Assembly (NCBI RefSeq): GCF_001667265.1
Contig: NZ_LZHW01000084.1
Location: 1-42,277 of the forward strand
Length of the DNA stretch: 42,277 nucleotides
Direction: 5' to 3'
Source of the DNA: Mycobacterium sp. ACS4331
GTDB taxonomy: Bacteria > Actinomycetota > Actinomycetes > Mycobacteriales > Mycobacteriaceae
Positions within the stretch are counted from its first letter, which is position 1, and every line of letters starts with the position of its first letter. The notes below the pieces were generated by a model. The model was given only the letters and a program-made list of their open reading frames with translations. It searched no databases and had not been told where the DNA came from. The position numbers were made by a program, and so were the translations under genes. Of the stretch, positions 31,426-38,753 are shown one piece after another.

Positions 31426-31454
31426 CAGGCCCCAGAGAGATCCTCTGGGGCCTG
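31426..31454 (+). terminator. Terminator after second symporter
   Basis: Perfect 12-bp arms CAGGCCCCAGAG / CTCTGGGGCCTG with a 5-nt loop begin 25 nt past the stop. Confidence 0.85.
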
Positions 31455-31462
31455 TTCGCGGA

Positions 31463-32707
31463 ATGGGGGGACCCGCGTCGAGCGTTGTCCGCCAGGTGAC
31501 GCAGACTCCTCAGGTGCTCGACGCGACCAGCCCGCCCCGACACCGGTTCGGCATAGGTCTCCTGGCCTACGCATTCGCCGCCATCATGGTCGGCACCACG
31601 ATGCCGACACCGATGTACGCGCTCTACGCCGAGGACATGCGCTTCTCAGTCCTGACCACGACGGTCATCTACGCGACGTACGTGGTGGGCGTGCTCGCGG
31701 CGCTGCTGCTGTTCGGCCGCTGGTCCGACGCGGTCGGCCGGCGTCCGGTGCTCCTGGCGGGCGCGGCGTCCGCACTGGCCAGCGCCGCGGTCTTCCTGGT
31801 CGCCGACTCCATTCCGGTCCTGATGATCGCCCGTGTGCTGTCGGGCCTGTCGGCCGGTGTGTTCACCGGGACCGCGACGGCCGCGATCATCGAGGCCGCC
31901 CCGCCTGCGGCACGCGGCCGCGCCGCGGCGATCGCGACCGTCGCCAACATGGGTGGCCTGGGGTTGGGACCGCTGGTGGCCGGCGTGCTGGTGCAGTACG
32001 CGCCGCACCCCCTGCAGTTGAGCTTCATCGTCCACATCGTGCTGACCGTGATCGCGGTCGCGGCCGTGCTCGCCGCGCCGGAGACCTCGGCCCGGACCGG
32101 CCGTATCAGCGTGCAGCGCCTGTCGGTGCCTCCGCAGACCCGCGCCGTGTTCGTCCTCGCGTCCACCGCGGCGTTCGCGGGCTTCGCGGTGACGGGACTG
32201 TTCGCAGCCGTCGCGCCGTCGTTCGTCTCCGGGCTGTTGGGCATCGACAACCTCGCCGTGGCGGGTGCGACGGCGAGCGTGGTGTTCGCGGGATCCGCGG
32301 GGGCGCAGCTGTTCGCCGGCCGGATCCCGCCGGCCCGGGCCGTCGCGTTGGGCTGCGCGATCCTGGTGGCCGCGATGCTCATGCTCGCGGTGTCCCTGCA
32401 CGCCGCCTCGCTGCCGGGGCTGATCGTGTCCGCGGTGATCGCCGGCGCCGGTCAGGGCATGAGCTTCGCGCGCGGCCTGGCCGCGGTGTCCGAGCGCACC
32501 CCTGCCGAGCGGCGCGCCGAGGTCAGTTCGACGTACTTCGTGGTCGCCTACGTCGCGATCTCCATTCCGGTGATCGGTGTCGGGCTGGCCGCCCAGACCT
32601 GGGGGCTGAAGACCGCGGGTGAGGCGTTCTCCATCGCCGTCGCCGCACTGTCGGCGGTGTGCCTGGTCGCGGTGCTGCTGCAGGAGCGGCGCCAGTCGCA
32701 GAATTAG
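31463..32707 (+). CDS. MFS drug/metabolite exporter
   Basis: Major-facilitator transporter with 12 predicted TM helices and about 400-414 residues. Motif A between TM2 and TM3 is GRWSDAVGRRPVLL; the TM5 region has the exporter-like NMGGLGLGPLVAGVL. The substrate is unknown. Start choice is uncertain: the ATG at 31463 and a GTG at 31496 (VTQTPQVLD) are both possible and neither has a clear Shine-Dalgarno; a GTG at 31421 would lie within the terminator hairpin and is unlikely. It stands alone between a terminator and the acyltransferase promoter. Confidence 0.85.
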   Translation: MGGPASSVVRQVTQTPQVLDATSPPRHRFGIGLLAYAFAAIMVGTTMPTPMYALYAEDMRFSVLTTTVIYATYVVGVLAALLLFGRWSDAVGRRPVLLAGAASALASAAVFLVADSIPVLMIARVLSGLSAGVFTGTATAAIIEAAPPAARGRAAAIATVANMGGLGLGPLVAGVLVQYAPHPLQLSFIVHIVLTVIAVAAVLAAPETSARTGRISVQRLSVPPQTRAVFVLASTAAFAGFAVTGLFAAVAPSFVSGLLGIDNLAVAGATASVVFAGSAGAQLFAGRIPPARAVALGCAILVAAMLMLAVSLHAASLPGLIVSAVIAGAGQGMSFARGLAAVSERTPAERRAEVSSTYFVVAYVAISIPVIGVGLAAQTWGLKTAGEAFSIAVAALSAVCLVAVLLQERRQSQN

Positions 32708-32733
32708 TGACTTCTACCTAGGCCGGCGCGGCT

Positions 32734-32739
32734 TAGGTT
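32734..32739 (+). promoter_or_regulatory. -10 element of the acyltransferase gene (leaderless)
   Basis: TAGGTT fits TANNNT and lies 6 nt before the ATG at 32746; no Shine-Dalgarno is present. Confidence 0.5.
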
Positions 32740-32745
32740 TTCCCC

Positions 32746-34071
32746 ATGCCATTTCTGCCGATGTTTCCGACGCCCGCACAGGTCGCCGAGCAGACGCCCG
32801 CCGACCGTGACCGCGCCATCGACGTCATCCGCATCTCGGCGCTGGTCGGGGTGGTCGCCGGCCACACTGTGATGGCCACCAGCACCATCCGCGACGACGT
32901 CTTCATCTGGGACAACCTGCTGACCACATCGGTGGTCTTCCAGGCGCTGACCTGGGTGCTGCAGATCATGCCGCTGTTCTTCTTCGCCGGTGCCGCCGCC
33001 AGCGCCGGCTCGTGGCGGCCCGGCACCTCATGGGGCGGATGGCTGATGAAGCGCTGCGCCAGGCTGTTCCGGCCGGTGTTCTGGTATCTGGCCTTCTGGG
33101 CCGTCGCCCTGGTGGCGCTGCAACCGCTGCTGCCCATCCATGTCTACGAGCCGGTCGCGGGGATCAGCATCCAACTGCTGTGGTTCCTCGGCGCCTACGT
33201 GCTGATGCTGGCCGCGATGCCGCTGCTTGACCGGATCAGGACCGCGGGCCACCTGTTCGCCGGTGTCCTCGGCGTGTACGTCCTGGTCGCCGCCGTCGAT
33301 GCGATCCGCCTGCACGATCCGGATCTGGCGCTGCTGGGTTACGCCAACATGGCGGTGTGGGTCATCCCCGGCATGTTCGGTGTGGCCCACCGACGTCGCC
33401 TGCTCGACGGGGTCACGGCACTGCGCGTGGGTCTGGGCATGTTCGCGGTCAACGTGGGACTGCTGGTGTTCGGGCCGTATGAGCTGAGCCTGGTTGGTAT
33501 CGAGGGCCAGCGGTTGGCGAACATGACGCCACCGTCACTGCTGCTGGCCGGACACGCGATCATGATGTGCGCGTTCGCGATTGCCGCGGCCCCGGCGATC
33601 AACCGCTGGGCGCAGCGGCCCCGGGTGTGGTGGCTGGCCGCGATCGGCAACTCGGGCGCGATGACGCTCTACCTCTGGCACATGCCCGCCCTGCTGCTGA
33701 TGCATCTCGCGTTCGACTACGCGGGCCTGGATCGCTACCCGGGTCAGCCGAACTTCCTGGCGCTCAGCGTGATTCAACTGATGATCATGACGGTGGTGGT
33801 CGGCGTGCTGTTCATGGTGCTGCGCCCGCTGGAGAACACCCCGCTGCCGGGCTGGGACGCGGCCATCGCGATGTCACCGGGACCGCGCAGTGCCGCGGTG
33901 GGCACGCTGTTGTGTGTGGCCGGAGCCGCGACGCTCGCGGCCGTGAAGTGGGGTCTGAAGGACTACGGCATCGCCTGCGTCGCCGTCATGCTTGCGGCGC
34001 TCATCGCGGCCCGGGTGCTCAGCAGTGCCTCAGTCGAGGCGGCCGCCGAAGCGCGCACCGCGATCCGCTGA
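32746..34071 (+). CDS. Acyltransferase-3 family membrane protein
   Basis: A 441-residue integral membrane acyltransferase of the OafA/acyltransferase-3 family, enzymes that acylate cell-surface glycans or lipids. The N-terminal part shows the family start RDRAIDVIRISALVGVVAGH (about 21-40, with the conserved Arg and His), followed by about ten TM helices. AIGNSGAMTLYLWHMPALL near 300 is a second family hallmark. The acceptor is unknown. It is probably transcribed as a leaderless mRNA. Confidence 0.88.
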   Translation: MPFLPMFPTPAQVAEQTPADRDRAIDVIRISALVGVVAGHTVMATSTIRDDVFIWDNLLTTSVVFQALTWVLQIMPLFFFAGAAASAGSWRPGTSWGGWLMKRCARLFRPVFWYLAFWAVALVALQPLLPIHVYEPVAGISIQLLWFLGAYVLMLAAMPLLDRIRTAGHLFAGVLGVYVLVAAVDAIRLHDPDLALLGYANMAVWVIPGMFGVAHRRRLLDGVTALRVGLGMFAVNVGLLVFGPYELSLVGIEGQRLANMTPPSLLLAGHAIMMCAFAIAAAPAINRWAQRPRVWWLAAIGNSGAMTLYLWHMPALLLMHLAFDYAGLDRYPGQPNFLALSVIQLMIMTVVVGVLFMVLRPLENTPLPGWDAAIAMSPGPRSAAVGTLLCVAGAATLAAVKWGLKDYGIACVAVMLAALIAARVLSSASVEAAAEARTAIR

Positions 34072-34086
34072 GACCACTCTCCCGCT

Positions 34087-34119
34087 CACCCCTGAGTGAC
34101 CCGGCGTCGCTCAGGGGTG
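34087..34119 (+). terminator. Terminator after acyltransferase
   Basis: Fourteen-base arms CACCCCTGAGTGAC / GTCGCTCAGGGGTG (one mismatch, 5-nt loop) lie 16 nt past the stop. Confidence 0.8.
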
Positions 34120-34193
34120 GGCACTGTCCCGTCGTCGGCGGCGCCGAACCTCTCAGCGGAACCCGTCGGACACGCGTGTCCTCGAGCGTTGAG

Positions 34194-34367
34194 TTATCCG
34201 CTCTTACGCCGGAATTCGCGACGGCCCTCGACCGGGCCATGAGCCTTGGGCTGCTTGGCGCCGCCGTCCGCGTGGGAGGTCCCGGCGGCGGATCTGGCGT
34301 TCTTGCGCTCCAATGCCTCACGGAACTTCTTCTTGTTCTCGTCCTCCGGAGCCTCGTCCTTACCCAT
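34194..34367 (-). CDS. DUF5302 small basic protein
   Basis: A 57-residue soluble protein. MGKDEAPEDENKKKFREALERK..., HADGGAKQPKAHGP and the terminal EFRRKSG are the pattern I associate with the actinobacterial DUF5302 family, whose function is unknown. It is highly charged and without hydrophobic core, probably disordered. It lies 16 bp downstream of the Rv1155-type gene on the same strand and may share its transcript. Confidence 0.85.
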   Translation of the reverse strand: MGKDEAPEDENKKKFREALERKNARSAAGTSHADGGAKQPKAHGPVEGRREFRRKSG

Positions 34368-34383
34368 GGACGGCAGCCTACCG

Positions 34384-34827
34384 TCAGCGCCTGCCCGGAG
34401 GGCTGCCATAGACGTGCGAGATCGGCAGGGTGAGCACCACACGCCGGTCGGTGACCATCGCCTGCCGATACTCGTCCCAGTCCGGATGCTCACCCGCGAT
34501 GTTGCGGTACAACTCGACGAGCGCCTCGACAGTCTCGTCATGCGGATCGGCGGCCGGCGGCGTGAGGCTCGCGGTGCCCTCGGCCACCGCATAGGACCAT
34601 CCGTCGTCGGAGCTGACCAGGATGGACGCGCGCGGATCCCGGCGCAGATTGCGGGTCTTGGCGCGCGGTTCGGTGATCGACACCTGGATCGCGACCTGCC
34701 GGGGGTCGAAGTGGTAGGAGACGTTGGACAACTGCGGACGGCCGTCCCGCTTGAGTGTGGCCAGCACCCCAAGAGAGTTGCCGCGGATCACGGCCAGGAG
34801 CTTGTCGTCGAATACCTGCCGAGTCAT
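34384..34827 (-). CDS. F420/FMN-binding split-barrel protein (Rv1155 type)
   Basis: A 147-residue protein of the pyridoxamine-phosphate-oxidase-like split-barrel family. FDDKLLAVIRGNSLGVLATLKRDGRPQLSNVSYHFD is the characteristic N-terminal beta-barrel edge, and RAKTRNLRRDPRASILV continues it. M. tuberculosis Rv1155 has been shown to bind F420; this relative would be an F420H2-dependent reductase or binding protein of unknown substrate. TAGGCT (34834-34839 on the minus strand) lies 6 nt before the ATG, so a leaderless mRNA is likely. It is divergent from DUF1697. fbiC elsewhere in the window makes the cofactor precursor. Confidence 0.9.
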   Translation of the reverse strand: MTRQVFDDKLLAVIRGNSLGVLATLKRDGRPQLSNVSYHFDPRQVAIQVSITEPRAKTRNLRRDPRASILVSSDDGWSYAVAEGTASLTPPAADPHDETVEALVELYRNIAGEHPDWDEYRQAMVTDRRVVLTLPISHVYGSPPGRR

Positions 34828-34860
34828 CTTGTGAGCCTACTGACAGGGCCCCCTCGTGCC

Positions 34861-34866
34861 TACCAT
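34861..34866 (+). promoter_or_regulatory. -10 element before leader ORF and DUF1697 gene
   Basis: TACCAT fits TANNNT and lies 7 nt before the ATG of a 13-codon leader ORF at 34874. Confidence 0.45.
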
Positions 34867-34873
34867 TGCAAGT

Positions 34874-34915
34874 ATGACCATTGTCAGGCCAAGGTTTTCG
34901 GAGTCGAGCCGATGA
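34874..34915 (+). CDS. Putative 13-residue leader peptide
   Basis: ATG at 34874 opens MTIVRPRFSESSR, whose TGA (34913-34915) overlaps the start ATG of the DUF1697 gene as ATGA. The ATG sits 7 nt after a -10 element, the arrangement of a leaderless transcript. Translation of the leader would deliver ribosomes to the DUF1697 start. Too short for homology to be judged. Confidence 0.4.
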   Translation: MTIVRPRFSESSR

Positions 34916-35430
34916 CCCGCTACGTGGCCTTCCTGCGCGGAGTGAACGTCGGCGGCGTGAACCTCAAGATGGCCGATGTGGCCAAAGCCTTCTCCGACGC
35001 GGGGTTCGGCAACGTCAAGACCGTGCTGGCCAGTGGCAACGTCGTGTTCGACGCCAAGGCCAAGACCGATGGGGTGCGGAAGAAGGCCGAGGACACGCTG
35101 CGGGAGAAGTTCGGCTACGAGGCGTGGGTGCTCGCCTATGACATGGACACCGTCGCGGCGATCGATGACGCCTTTCCGTTCGAACGCGAGGTCGAGGGCC
35201 ACCACTCCTACGTCACCTTCGTCACCGACCCCGAGGTGCTCGAGGAACTCGCCGCCCTGCCCGCAGGCCCAGAGGAGAGGATCGCGCGCGGAGTCGGCGT
35301 CCTGTACTGGCAGGTGCCACGCGCCGGGACGCTGGACTCGACGATCGGCAAAACCATGGGCAAGAAGCGCTACAAAGCGTCGACGACCACCCGCAACCTG
35401 CGCACGCTGGAGAAGGTGCTGCGCCGGTAG
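34912..35430 (+). CDS. DUF1697 protein
   Basis: A 172-residue soluble protein of the DUF1697 family, of unknown function. MTRYVAFLRGVNVGGVN is the family's N-terminal signature (YxxLLRGINVGG), followed by FGNVKTVLASGNVVFD. The C-terminus GKKRYKASTTTRNLRTLEKV is also typical (TTRNWNTVxKL in relatives). GGAG lies 8-9 nt before the ATG. Omt follows 11 bp downstream on the same strand, so they are probably cotranscribed. Confidence 0.9.
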   Translation: MTRYVAFLRGVNVGGVNLKMADVAKAFSDAGFGNVKTVLASGNVVFDAKAKTDGVRKKAEDTLREKFGYEAWVLAYDMDTVAAIDDAFPFEREVEGHHSYVTFVTDPEVLEELAALPAGPEERIARGVGVLYWQVPRAGTLDSTIGKTMGKKRYKASTTTRNLRTLEKVLRR

Positions 35431-35441
35431 GGTCGAACTCG

Positions 35442-36308
35442 ATGACTGCCTCACCTGACGACGCTCTCGAGAACGGGACCGACGCCACGGCCAAGCACAG
35501 GGCCGACCTGACCGGTGTCTCCGAAACCGCGCTGATGACGCTGTGCAGCCGGGCACGCGAGGCCCGCAGGGCCGATGCGGTGATCTCTGACCCGATGGCC
35601 ATCCGCCTCGTCGACTCCATCGACTACGACTTCACCAGGTTCGGTTCGACGCGCCAGGACATGGCCGTGCGGTCCAAGACGTTCGACCTGCACACCGCGC
35701 GGTACCTGCGCAGCCACCCCGAGGCCACCGTCGTCGCGCTCGCGGAGGGTCTGCAGACCAGCTTCTGGCGTCTGGACGCGACACTTCCCGCGCCTCGATT
35801 CCGTTGGCTGACGGTCGATCTGCCACCGGTCGTCGACATCCGGCGCGCTCTGCTGCCCGAGTCACCGCGCATCGAGTACCGCGCCCAGTCCGCACTGGAC
35901 TACAGCTGGGCCGATGCCGTCGACGCCTCGCGCGGGGTCTTCATCACCGCCGAGGGGCTGCTGATGTACCTGCAGCCCGAGGAGGCCTTCGCACTGATCG
36001 GCGAATGCGCCCGACGCTTCCCCGGCGGCCGCATGATGTTCGACCTGACCCCGAAGTGGTTCGCCGGGCTCGCCCAGCGGGGCCGGCTGCGCCCGTCCCG
36101 CCGCTACACCGTGCCCACCATGCCCTTCGCGCTGACCCCCGATGAGGCGGTGACCCAGCTGAGCGCCGTCCCCGGGGTCACGGCGGTGCACGACCTGCCG
36201 CTGGAATCCGGCCGGGGTTGGCTGTTCAACCAGGCCATCGGGCTGCTGTACCGGATCGACCTGCTGAAATCGGTCCGAGGGATCACCGCGCTGCTCGAGT
36301 TCGGCTGA
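35442..36308 (+). CDS. omt: SAM-dependent methyltransferase, Omt (Rv1153c type)
   Basis: A 288-residue class I methyltransferase of the TcmP/LCM-like branch. The SAM-binding region reads VVALAEGLQTSFWRLD (about 94-109), the acidic loop VDLPPVVDIRR follows, and FITAEGLLMYLQPEEA (about 165-180) is the conserved post-motif. The substrate is unknown; these are annotated as O-methyltransferases. It is 11 bp after DUF1697 and convergent with GntR (8 bp between stops), in the same order as Rv1153c-Rv1152-Rv1151c. Confidence 0.88.
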   Translation: MTASPDDALENGTDATAKHRADLTGVSETALMTLCSRAREARRADAVISDPMAIRLVDSIDYDFTRFGSTRQDMAVRSKTFDLHTARYLRSHPEATVVALAEGLQTSFWRLDATLPAPRFRWLTVDLPPVVDIRRALLPESPRIEYRAQSALDYSWADAVDASRGVFITAEGLLMYLQPEEAFALIGECARRFPGGRMMFDLTPKWFAGLAQRGRLRPSRRYTVPTMPFALTPDEAVTQLSAVPGVTAVHDLPLESGRGWLFNQAIGLLYRIDLLKSVRGITALLEFG

Positions 36309-36316
36309 GCCCGGCG

Positions 36317-36679
36317 TCAGGCGAACGCGGCCTCGATGTAGCGCAGCGCGGCGGCCCGATCCACGCCGAGCGCCCGCGCGGCCTGCGCGTAGGTGTGCGC
36401 CGCGGCGGCCATCGCCGCATCCGCCGGATCGGCACGGGCCACGAAAGTACCGAAGCGCCCGCGCGTTTCGAGCATTCCCGAGGCCTCCAACTCGCGGTAG
36501 GCCCGCGCCACGGTGTTGACCGCCAAACCGAGCTTGCCCGCCAGTTCCCGCACCGTGGGCAGCCGAGTGCCGGGCGGAAGACGTCCGTCCCGCACGGCCT
36601 CGATGATCTGGCTCCGCAACTGGTCGAACAGCGGCTTCGGCGCGCTCGGATCAACCTGCAACCACTCCCCCAACTCCAC
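36317..36679 (-). CDS. GntR-family regulator, YtrA-like (Rv1152 type)
   Basis: A 120-residue regulator. The N-terminal winged helix (about 12-80) has PLFDQLRSQIIEAVRDGRLPPGTRLPTVRELAGKLG-type GntR sequence with the recognition helix near VNTVARAYRELE. The C-terminal part is short, as in the YtrA subfamily, which lacks a large ligand domain. The start is a GTG at 36679. It is divergent from the sirtuin gene across only 37 bp, so it probably controls both itself and the sirtuin. Rv1152 is reported to affect vancomycin susceptibility. Confidence 0.92.
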   Translation of the reverse strand: MELGEWLQVDPSAPKPLFDQLRSQIIEAVRDGRLPPGTRLPTVRELAGKLGLAVNTVARAYRELEASGMLETRGRFGTFVARADPADAAMAAAAHTYAQAARALGVDRAAALRYIEAAFA

Positions 36680-36704
36680 GTGTCCCAGTATCCATCAGGC
36701 CCGC

Positions 36705-36710
36705 TATTTT
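36705..36710 (+). promoter_or_regulatory. -10 element of the sirtuin gene (leaderless)
   Basis: TATTTT fits TANNNT and lies 6 nt before the GTG at 36717, within the 37-bp region shared with the GntR gene. Confidence 0.55.
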
Positions 36711-36716
36711 GGTGGG

Positions 36717-37445
36717 GTGCGCATCGTGGTCCTCAGCGGCGCGGGCATCTCCGCGGAAAGCGGCGTGCCCACCTTTCGTGACGACAGGAACGGCCTGTGG
36801 GCGCGCTTCGATCCCTACGAACTGTCCAGCACGCAGGGCTGGCAGGACCACCCCGAGCGGGTGTGGGCGTGGTACCTGTGGCGCCATCACCTGGTCCAGC
36901 GCGTCGACCCCAACGAGGGTCACCACACCGTGGCGGCGTGGGAGAAGATCGCCGGGATCGAGGACGTCACGGTCATCACGCAGAACGTCGACAACCTGCA
37001 TGAGCGCGCCGGCAGCACCGCGGTGCACCACCTGCACGGAAGCCTGTTCGAATTCCGTTGCGACAAATGCGATTCCGCTTACCTCGGCGAGCTGCCCGAG
37101 ATGCTGGAGCCCGAGCTGGAAGCCGAACCGCCGCAGTGCGCGTGCGGTGGGCTGATCCGCCCGGACATCGTGTGGTTCGGCGAGCCGCTGCCCGAGGGGC
37201 CCTGGCAGGCCTCGGTCGAGGCCGTCCAGCGCGCGGATCTGCTGATCGTGGTGGGGACCTCCGGCATCGTCTACCCCGCCGCGGGCCTGCCGGAGATGGC
37301 GTTGGCGCAGGGCACCGTGGTGGTGGAGGTCAACCCCGAGGAGACCCCGCTGTCCGCGTCAGCGACTCTGGCGGTGCGGCAGAGCGCCAGCGACGCGCTG
37401 CCACACCTGCTGCAACAGCTTCCCTCGCTGCTCAGGCGGGTTTGA
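36717..37445 (+). CDS. cobB: NAD-dependent class III sirtuin deacylase
   Basis: A 242-residue sirtuin that removes acyl groups from protein lysines, consuming NAD. GAGIS (8-12) and TQNVD (89-93) bind NAD, and His107 in HLHGS is catalytic. Cys115, 118, 141 and 143 bind zinc. Tyr53 and Arg56 in WYLWR form the YxxR pair of class III enzymes, which favours succinyl- and malonyl-lysine as well as acetyl-lysine. Such enzymes control acetyl-CoA synthetase in mycobacteria, which fits a window that also encodes carboxylate symporters, though there is no direct link. The GTG start follows a -10 by 6 nt. The 3' end overlaps the methyltransferase by 14 bp. Confidence 0.95.
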   Translation: MRIVVLSGAGISAESGVPTFRDDRNGLWARFDPYELSSTQGWQDHPERVWAWYLWRHHLVQRVDPNEGHHTVAAWEKIAGIEDVTVITQNVDNLHERAGSTAVHHLHGSLFEFRCDKCDSAYLGELPEMLEPELEAEPPQCACGGLIRPDIVWFGEPLPEGPWQASVEAVQRADLLIVVGTSGIVYPAAGLPEMALAQGTVVVEVNPEETPLSASATLAVRQSASDALPHLLQQLPSLLRRV

Positions 37446-38061
37446 CGGCGCGGCCCAGCGCGAACTCCGCAACGGGCAGCGGCAGCCACCGCGGCAGTGT
37501 CCACTGCCTGCGTGCGGTGTCGATCGTGAACCCGACCTCGGTCAGCCCGCGTTCGGTCTCCCGGTGCGTGTGGCACCCGCCGAACAGTCTCGGCCACACC
37601 GTGGCGTCGGCCGCGCTCTGCAGCCGGCCCCGCCACCCCGCGCTCGCGACGTGCTCGAGGTAGCGCAGTTGGCCGCCGGGCCGCAGGGCCGTGAACAGCT
37701 GACGCAGCACCGGGGCAGGTTCATCGACCGTGCACAGCACCAGCGAGCACACCACGGCGTCGAAGGGTTCGGCGTCGGTGAACTCCTCCACGGTCTGACC
37801 AGTCACCGTCACCGGGACGGGCGCCGCCGCGGCGGCGACCTGCGCGTGTCGCAACAGCAGGGCCTCGGGTTCGACGGCGACGACCTGGCTCACCTCGGCC
37901 GGATAGTGCGCGAAGTTCGTGCCGGTGCCCGCGCCCACCTCGAGCACCCGCCCGGACAGCCCCGCCAGGTTCTCGCGCCGCAGCCTGGTCAACTCCTCGG
38001 TCTCATGGGCCGACATCACGGTCCACACCCGGGCGAAGAATGGGTTCGACACCTCGCTCAT
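37432..38061 (-). CDS. Class I SAM-dependent methyltransferase
   Basis: A 209-residue methyltransferase of the UbiE/Methyltransf_11 type. VLEVGAGTGTNFAHYP (about 38-53) is motif I, VVAVEPEALLL the acidic residue strand, FDAVVCSLVLCTVDEP motif II and LRPGGQLRYLEHV motif III. The substrate is unknown; the LRYLEHV and HREtE regions resemble small mycobacterial lipid or phospholipid methyltransferases. The ATG at 38061 overlaps the TetR stop by ATGA, so it is third in the MMPL-TetR-methyltransferase operon. Confidence 0.88.
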   Translation of the reverse strand: MSEVSNPFFARVWTVMSAHETEELTRLRRENLAGLSGRVLEVGAGTGTNFAHYPAEVSQVVAVEPEALLLRHAQVAAAAAPVPVTVTGQTVEEFTDAEPFDAVVCSLVLCTVDEPAPVLRQLFTALRPGGQLRYLEHVASAGWRGRLQSAADATVWPRLFGGCHTHRETERGLTEVGFTIDTARRQWTLPRWLPLPVAEFALGRAVKPA

Positions 38062-38753
38062 TGACGCACTCCCTTGTTCTCGAGAACCCAGTCCAGGGTG
38101 TCCTGCACCGTGGCCTCTGCACCGATGATCCCGATCACGATCTGTCCCGTGCAGAACGCCCGCATCACGTTGTCGGCGAAGTCGAGTGGGTCGCCGAACG
38201 GCAGGTACGGCTTGGCCACCAGCAGGGCCGCGATCCCGTGCGCCGTCGACCACAGCTGAAGGGTGACGGCCGTGGGGTCTCCGGGCGGATAGATCCCCTC
38301 GTCCATCAACGTCTGCACGGTCTCCCGCAGATGCATGAACGCCGACGAGGCCAACGTGGCGTCCACATCACTGCCGGGACGTCCCTCGCCCATGGTGGCG
38401 ATGCGGTACAGCTCCGGGGTGTCGATGGCGAACCGGACGTAGGCCAGCCCCTGCGCACGCAGCACGTCCAACGTGGTCGACTGGCCATCAGCCGCCTGCT
38501 TCATCTTCGCGTGCAGGCTCTCGTAGTAGCGCGCGCACACCGCGTCCAGCAGCGCGTCCTTGTCGGTGAAGTGCAGATAGATCGACGGCGGCGTGACACC
38601 GACCCGTTCGGCCACCGAGCGGATCGACACGTCTTTGACGCTGCCGGTCTCCAGGAGCAGATCGGTTGCGGCATCCAGGATCTCGTCGCGCAACTGCTCG
38701 CCAGACCCACGTGGGGCCCGCCGTCGGCGTCCCTCCAACGACCGTGGGTTCAT
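38058..38753 (-). CDS. TetR-family repressor
   Basis: A 231-residue regulator. The N-terminal DNA-binding domain (about 20-70) has LRDEILDAATDLLLETG and the helix-turn-helix SIRSVAERVGVTPPSIYLHF with Tyr in the recognition helix. The C-terminal ligand domain contains LWSTAHGIAALLVA, the WxxxHG motif of the TetR_C_33/WHG group. The ATG at 38753 shares one base with the MMPL stop, so the two are coupled. It probably represses its own operon through the palindrome at 41112-41130 and responds to a substrate of the pump. Confidence 0.92.
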   Translation of the reverse strand: MNPRSLEGRRRRAPRGSGEQLRDEILDAATDLLLETGSVKDVSIRSVAERVGVTPPSIYLHFTDKDALLDAVCARYYESLHAKMKQAADGQSTTLDVLRAQGLAYVRFAIDTPELYRIATMGEGRPGSDVDATLASSAFMHLRETVQTLMDEGIYPPGDPTAVTLQLWSTAHGIAALLVAKPYLPFGDPLDFADNVMRAFCTGQIVIGIIGAEATVQDTLDWVLENKGVRQ

